DNA of 64,000 nt from Nocardia vulneris (lineage in GTDB: Bacteria > Actinomycetota > Actinomycetes > Mycobacteriales > Mycobacteriaceae). This document shows positions 60,205-64,000 of this stretch, piece by piece. Numbering within the stretch: the first letter of the stretch is position 1; every line of letters starts with the position of its first letter. The DNA is taken from the NCBI RefSeq assembly GCF_001613425.1, contig NZ_BDCI01000007.1, forward strand, positions 124,001 to 188,000, written 5' to 3'. The notes under the pieces were generated by a model. It was not told the DNA's origin. It did not search any database and saw only the letters and a program-made list of their open reading frames with translations. The position numbers and the translations under genes are program-made.

Positions 60205-61071
60205 TCACTCCGAGCCGTCGCCCGCGCCGCGCGCCTTCCGAGTGGTCAATTGCCCGCGCGCCGCACCGAGTTCGGGGGAGGTGCCCAGGCGGGCGGCCTT
60301 GCCCGCGCGGTCCCCCGCGCGCCGCGCCGCCGCGGAATGCCCGGCCGAGGACTGCGGTCCACGCCAGGTGCCACGTGCCTCGGAGGTGCGGGTGTAGAAA
60401 TCGGTGAGCTCGATCTCCTTGTTGCGCAAGGCGAGCGCGGTGCCGGTGGCGGGTGCGTCGGCGGGGACCACCTCGGCTTCGACCTCGGCCTTCACCGCGG
60501 CGAGCCGCTGCCCGATCCGCGCCGCGAACGCCATCTGGAAATTCAGGCGCGCCGTCACGCCCGCGACCGGCGCCTGCACCCGGCGTTGCACCTTTCGGCC
60601 CCAGCGCTTTTCGGTGACCACCTTGTCCACGGTCGCCGACCGGTACTGACCCGACTTGATGTACTGATCCGACGCGCGGACCATCTGGACGAGCAGACTC
60701 GCGTACAGCGCCTCGCAGGTATCGATGTCGGAGTCGAAACCGTAGGCGTACACCTGGGTCGAGGTGCGAGCGACATCGCAGCGCACATCGTTGGCGGACG
60801 CGATCGCGACGAAGAGTTGCACGTACGTGCGCAATCCGCGCTTGCCCGGCTCGCCGATCGGGATCATCCGCTGGATCGGCGTCGGCCTGCGTTCGCGCCC
60901 CGCGACGTGCGCACGCGCCACCGTCAGGTCGATGGACGAGCGGGTCGCGAGGCGTTGCGCCGCGGCGAGGAACGCCTCGGCCTCGTGTTCGTTGTCGGTG
61001 GACTCGGCCTGGCGCAGCAGTCCGCCGATGCGTGTCAGCATCCGTTCGGGAACCGGGTTCGGCGATGTCAT
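60205..61071 (-). CDS. DUF2786-domain protein
   Basis: A 288-residue protein with DUF2786 at the N-terminus (MLTRIGGLLRQAESTDNEHE, AEAFLAAAQRLATRSSIDLT) and a middle domain (TYVQLFVAIASANDVRCDVA, VYAYGFDSDIDTCEALYASL). The C-terminal 60 residues are basic and disordered (SAAARRAGDRAGKAARLG). ATG 61071. Function unknown. It probably forms a unit with the TIGR04338 protein downstream. Confidence 0.85.
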   Translation of the reverse strand: MTSPNPVPERMLTRIGGLLRQAESTDNEHEAEAFLAAAQRLATRSSIDLTVARAHVAGRERRPTPIQRMIPIGEPGKRGLRTYVQLFVAIASANDVRCDVARTSTQVYAYGFDSDIDTCEALYASLLVQMVRASDQYIKSGQYRSATVDKVVTEKRWGRKVQRRVQAPVAGVTARLNFQMAFAARIGQRLAAVKAEVEAEVVPADAPATGTALALRNKEIELTDFYTRTSEARGTWRGPQSSAGHSAAARRAGDRAGKAARLGTSPELGAARGQLTTRKARGAGDGSE

Positions 61072-61214
61072 CACCTGCGAGCTTAGGCGGCGGGACGCGG
61101 CGATGTAGCGCGGACTTCCCGCCACATTCCCCCGAGTAACTCCCACACCATGTATCTTGCGTTGTGCAACCGGCAGGGTGTGCTAATGCTCACGATCGAT
61201 CTGGAGTGTCCGCG

Positions 61215-62516
61215 ATGGCTGTGAAAAAGGTGTCGTCCCTACGTACGTCGCTCGTACCGAAGGCCGCGGTCGCGGCTGTCTCGGTCGCGCTGCTGACGGC
61301 GACGTTCACCAGCGCCTGCTCCAGTGACAGCGGCGGCAGCCCGACCAGCCAGAACCTGACCGGGCGCGGCCCGATCACCTACGTCGAGGGCAAGGACACC
61401 ACCGAGACCGGTGCGGTCAAGCAGCTCATCGAGCGCTGGAACGCCGCGCACCCGGACGAGCAGGTGACGTTCAAGGAACAGTCGAACGACGCCTCGCAGC
61501 AGTACGACGACCTGGTCGAGCACATGCGCTCCAAGCAGTCCAACTACGACGTGGTCGCCCTCGACGTGCCGTGGACCGCCGAGTTCGCCGCGAAGGGCTG
61601 GATCCAGCCGCTCAAGGACGCCTTCGCCATCGACACCTCCGCGCTGCTCTCCCCGCCGGTCGCCAGCGCCACCTACAACAACACGCTGTACGCGGCCCCG
61701 CGAAACACCAACGGCGGCTTGCTGTTCTACCGCAAGGACCTGGTGCCGAACGCGCCGAAGACCTGGACCGAGCTGCTCGCCCAGTGCCCGCTGGCCAAGG
61801 AGCAGAACATCGGCTGCTACGCCGGTCAGTTCGCGCCGTACGAGGGCCTGACGGTGAACACCGCCGAGGTGATCAACGCCTACGGCGGCAGCTTCGTCGG
61901 CGCCGACGGCAAGACCCCGACGGTGAACAGCCCGCAGTCCCGGGCCGGCCTGAAGGTACTGGTCGACGCCTACAAGAGCGGCGATATCCCGCCGGAGGCC
62001 ATCTCGTTCAAGGAGCCGGAGAGCAGCAACGCGTTCGCGCAGGGCAAGCTCATGTTCCTGCGTTCGTGGCCGTCCACCTACGGTGACGTCGGCGGCGAAT
62101 CGTCCGCGGTGAAGGACAAGTTCGCGGTCGCCCCGCTGCCCGGTGAGAACGGTGTCGGCGCGTCCACGCTCGGCGGCTACAACGCGGCGATCAGTGCCTA
62201 CTCCAAGAACAAGGCCACCGCGCTCGACTTCCTGCGCTTCCTGATCAGCGAGGACGCCCAGCACATCGTCGCCTCCGGTGCGCTGCCCTCGGTGCGCGCG
62301 TCGATGTACGACGACCCGGCCCTGATCGCGAAGATGCCGTACCTGCCCGCGCTCAAGGATTCCATCGCCAGCGCGGTGCCGCGCCCGGTCACGCCGTTCT
62401 ATCCCGCGGTGTCGAAGGCCATCCAGGAGAACGCCTATGCTGCGCTGAAGCAGACCAAGTCGGTCGACGACGCGATCACCGGCATGCAGAAGGGCATCGA
62501 GACCGCGGGATCGTAG
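61215..62516 (+). CDS. Sugar-binding lipoprotein of an ABC importer (LpqY-like)
   Basis: A 433-residue lipoprotein: signal with lipobox TSACSSD, then a type I solute-binding protein. Family blocks are VVALDVPWTAEFAAKGWIQP, YAAPRNTNGGLLFYRKDL, FAQGKLMFLRSWPSTYG and PFYPAVSKAIQENAYAAL. It resembles the trehalose-binding LpqY group. It starts a sugar importer operon with two permeases downstream. ATG 61215 gives a standard signal peptide. Confidence 0.9.
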   Translation: MAVKKVSSLRTSLVPKAAVAAVSVALLTATFTSACSSDSGGSPTSQNLTGRGPITYVEGKDTTETGAVKQLIERWNAAHPDEQVTFKEQSNDASQQYDDLVEHMRSKQSNYDVVALDVPWTAEFAAKGWIQPLKDAFAIDTSALLSPPVASATYNNTLYAAPRNTNGGLLFYRKDLVPNAPKTWTELLAQCPLAKEQNIGCYAGQFAPYEGLTVNTAEVINAYGGSFVGADGKTPTVNSPQSRAGLKVLVDAYKSGDIPPEAISFKEPESSNAFAQGKLMFLRSWPSTYGDVGGESSAVKDKFAVAPLPGENGVGASTLGGYNAAISAYSKNKATALDFLRFLISEDAQHIVASGALPSVRASMYDDPALIAKMPYLPALKDSIASAVPRPVTPFYPAVSKAIQENAYAALKQTKSVDDAITGMQKGIETAGS

Positions 62517-62561
62517 GCGGAAGCGCAACGGACCCGACGAGACCCGTAGGAGAGAGAAACG

Positions 62562-63584
62562 GTGTCGGATCCTTCGGGAGCGGCCAGCACTGTGTCGAGT
62601 GAGGATTTCCTGCCACGCAAGCGTGGCCTCGGCGAAACTCTGGCATTGGAAATGCGGCGCTCCGGTAAAGCCTGGCTGTTCGTCGCGCCGGTACTGCTGG
62701 CGCTGGCGGTGGTCATCGGTTATCCGGTGGTGCGCGCGCTGTGGATGTCGTTCCAGAAGGATTCGGGGCTGGACCCGGCGACGGGCATGTTCACCGAGGG
62801 TGGCAGCGCCGGCTTCTCGAACTACACGCACTGGCTGCTGCAACAGTGCCAGGCGGGCGGCGAGACGGTCAGCTGTCCCACCGGCAACCTCGGGTCGCAG
62901 TTCTGGCTGGCCATCGGCGTCACGCTGTTCTTCACGGTGGTCACGGTGACGCTGGAGGCCACGCTCGGCCTCGGCTTCGCCATGGTGATGGGCAAGACGT
63001 TCCGCGGCCGCGCCCTGCTGCGCGCCGCGGTGCTGATCCCGTGGGCGATCCCCACCGCGGTCACGGCGCGGCTGTGGGAGTTCATGTTCCAGTACGACGG
63101 CGTGGTGAACCGGGTGTTCGGCACCCACATCCTGTGGACCTCCGACGCCTGGGCCGCCCGGTTCGCGGTGATCGCCGCCGACGTGTGGAAGACGACGCCG
63201 TTCATGGCGCTGCTGCTGCTGGCGGGCCTGCAGGTGATCCCGGCCGACGTGTACGAGGCGGCCCGGGTCGACGGCGCGACCGCCTGGCAGCGCTTCACCC
63301 AGATCACCTTGCCGCTGCTGCGCCCGGCCCTGCTCGTCGCGGTGCTGTTCCGCACCATGGACGCGCTGCGCATGTACGACCTGCCCGCGATCATGACGCT
63401 GAACAACCCGTCCACCCGGGTGCTGTCGATCCTGGTGGTCGACCAGGTCCGGCAGGGCCCCAACAGCGCGGCCGCGCTGTCGACGATCACCTTCCTGCTG
63501 ATCTTCGCGGTGGCCTTCGTGCTGGTGAAGGTCTTGGGCGCCAACGCCGTCCGGACCCAAGAGGAACAGCGGGAGGCGCACTGA
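62562..63584 (+). CDS. Sugar ABC transporter permease (SugA-like)
   Basis: A 340-residue MalF-type permease with six to seven membrane segments and the EAA loop (VYEAARVDGATAWQRFTQIT followed by LPLL). It has an N-terminal cytosolic leader (DFLPRKRGLGETLALEM). Its stop overlaps the next permease start by 1 base (TGATG). Together with the binding protein it forms a trehalose- or maltose-type importer. Confidence 0.93.
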   Translation: MSDPSGAASTVSSEDFLPRKRGLGETLALEMRRSGKAWLFVAPVLLALAVVIGYPVVRALWMSFQKDSGLDPATGMFTEGGSAGFSNYTHWLLQQCQAGGETVSCPTGNLGSQFWLAIGVTLFFTVVTVTLEATLGLGFAMVMGKTFRGRALLRAAVLIPWAIPTAVTARLWEFMFQYDGVVNRVFGTHILWTSDAWAARFAVIAADVWKTTPFMALLLLAGLQVIPADVYEAARVDGATAWQRFTQITLPLLRPALLVAVLFRTMDALRMYDLPAIMTLNNPSTRVLSILVVDQVRQGPNSAAALSTITFLLIFAVAFVLVKVLGANAVRTQEEQREAH

Positions 63585-64000
63585 TGTCCGTACAGACTTC
63601 GGCAAAGCCTGCCGCGCAATCGGTTCCGTGGACCCACCGGCTCAAGTCGGTGCGGCTCTACGCCGGTGTGTTCATCGTGCTGGTGTGGGGGCTCGGGCCG
63701 TTCTACTGGATGGCCGTGACCGCGTTCCGCGATCCGGACTACACGTTCGACAGCACCCCGTGGCCCACGCACGTCACGCTGGAGAACTTCCGCAACGCCT
63801 TCGACACCAGCCGCGGCAACAACTTCGGCCGGGCGTTGATCAACAGCGTGGTCATCGGCTCGATCACCACGGTGATCGCCCTGCTGATCGGCGTGCTGGC
63901 GGCGTACGCGCTGGCGCGGCTCACCTTCCGCGGCAAGTACCTGGTGTCGGGCCTGATCCTGAGCGCCTCGATGTTCCCGGTGGTGGTGCTGGTGACCCCG
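63584..64000 (+). CDS. Sugar ABC transporter permease (SugB-like), cut by the window end
   Basis: The first 139 codons of a MalG-type permease. TM1 is LYAGVFIVLVWGLGPFYWMA, followed by the periplasmic loop TFDSTPWPTHVTLENFRNAF, then TM2 and TM3 (INSVVIGSITTVIALLIGVL and VSGLILSASMFPVVVLV). The EAA loop lies beyond the window. It is translationally coupled to the previous permease. Confidence 0.92.
   Translation, partial: MSVQTSAKPAAQSVPWTHRLKSVRLYAGVFIVLVWGLGPFYWMAVTAFRDPDYTFDSTPWPTHVTLENFRNAFDTSRGNNFGRALINSVVIGSITTVIALLIGVLAAYALARLTFRGKYLVSGLILSASMFPVVVLVTP

Overview
The window reads as a chromosomal segment of a high-GC, mycolate-containing actinobacterium, most likely a Nocardia or close relative. 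The reasons are an MspA-type outer-membrane porin, an LpqH-type lipoprotein antigen, a glucosylglycerate hydrolase, F420-linked oxidoreductases, a SigL/RslA-type sigma pair, and yqgE and leuS lying in the order known from Mycobacterium. Genes sit densely on both strands, many with 4-base ATGA overlaps. I saw no tRNA, rRNA, CRISPR array, transposase or integrase.

Layout. 1-9.3 kb: small regulator and enzyme units (deazaflavin-type reductase, glycerate kinase, HxlR with an imine-reductase-like enzyme, an ABC-2 exporter with an XRE regulator, an ArsR-SRPBCC fusion, two TetR regulators, a quinone-oxidoreductase-like MDR). 9.3-18 kb: an orphan NarL-type response regulator with a signal-peptide-like N-terminus, a solitary secY, an iodotyrosine-deiodinase-like nitroreductase, secreted proteins, an acyltransferase, yqgE, and an ECF sigma/anti-sigma pair. 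18-20.5 kb: a DrrAB-type exporter next to an EXLDI protein. 20.6-26 kb: an MspA porin, then a four-gene biosynthetic-looking operon (TPP enzyme, SRPBCC protein, KAS III-like enzyme, PLP aminotransferase). 26-30 kb: an SBF transporter and a DUF692 (MNIO) operon encoding a membrane protein with a Gly/Cys tail, next to an SdpI-like protein that also ends in a Cys motif. 30-40 kb: leuS, glucosylglycerate hydrolase, GH25 lysozyme, PhoX, LpqH-like lipoprotein. 40.3-45.4 kb: a four-gene operon ending in a TPR protein and a CHAT (caspase-like) protease. 45.4-64 kb: metabolism and transport, including a polar-amino-acid ABC transporter, TehA-like channel, thiolase, HxlR regulators, menC, a TIGR04338/DUF2786 pair, and the start of a trehalose-type sugar ABC operon cut by the window end.

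Best candidates for undescribed biology: (1) the DUF692 operon with its Gly/Cys-tailed membrane protein, which looks like an anchored, post-translationally modified peptide system; (2) the CHAT-TPR operon with two unrecognised partners; (3) the TPP/KAS III/aminotransferase operon, whose upstream region carries a SigL-type promoter motif (TGAACC-N16-CGT) like the one in front of the window's own ECF sigma gene (TGAACC-N17-CGT), suggesting one regulates the other; (4) the EXLDI protein, whose N-terminus looks like a ribbon-helix-helix domain and whose leaderless promoter contains direct repeats.
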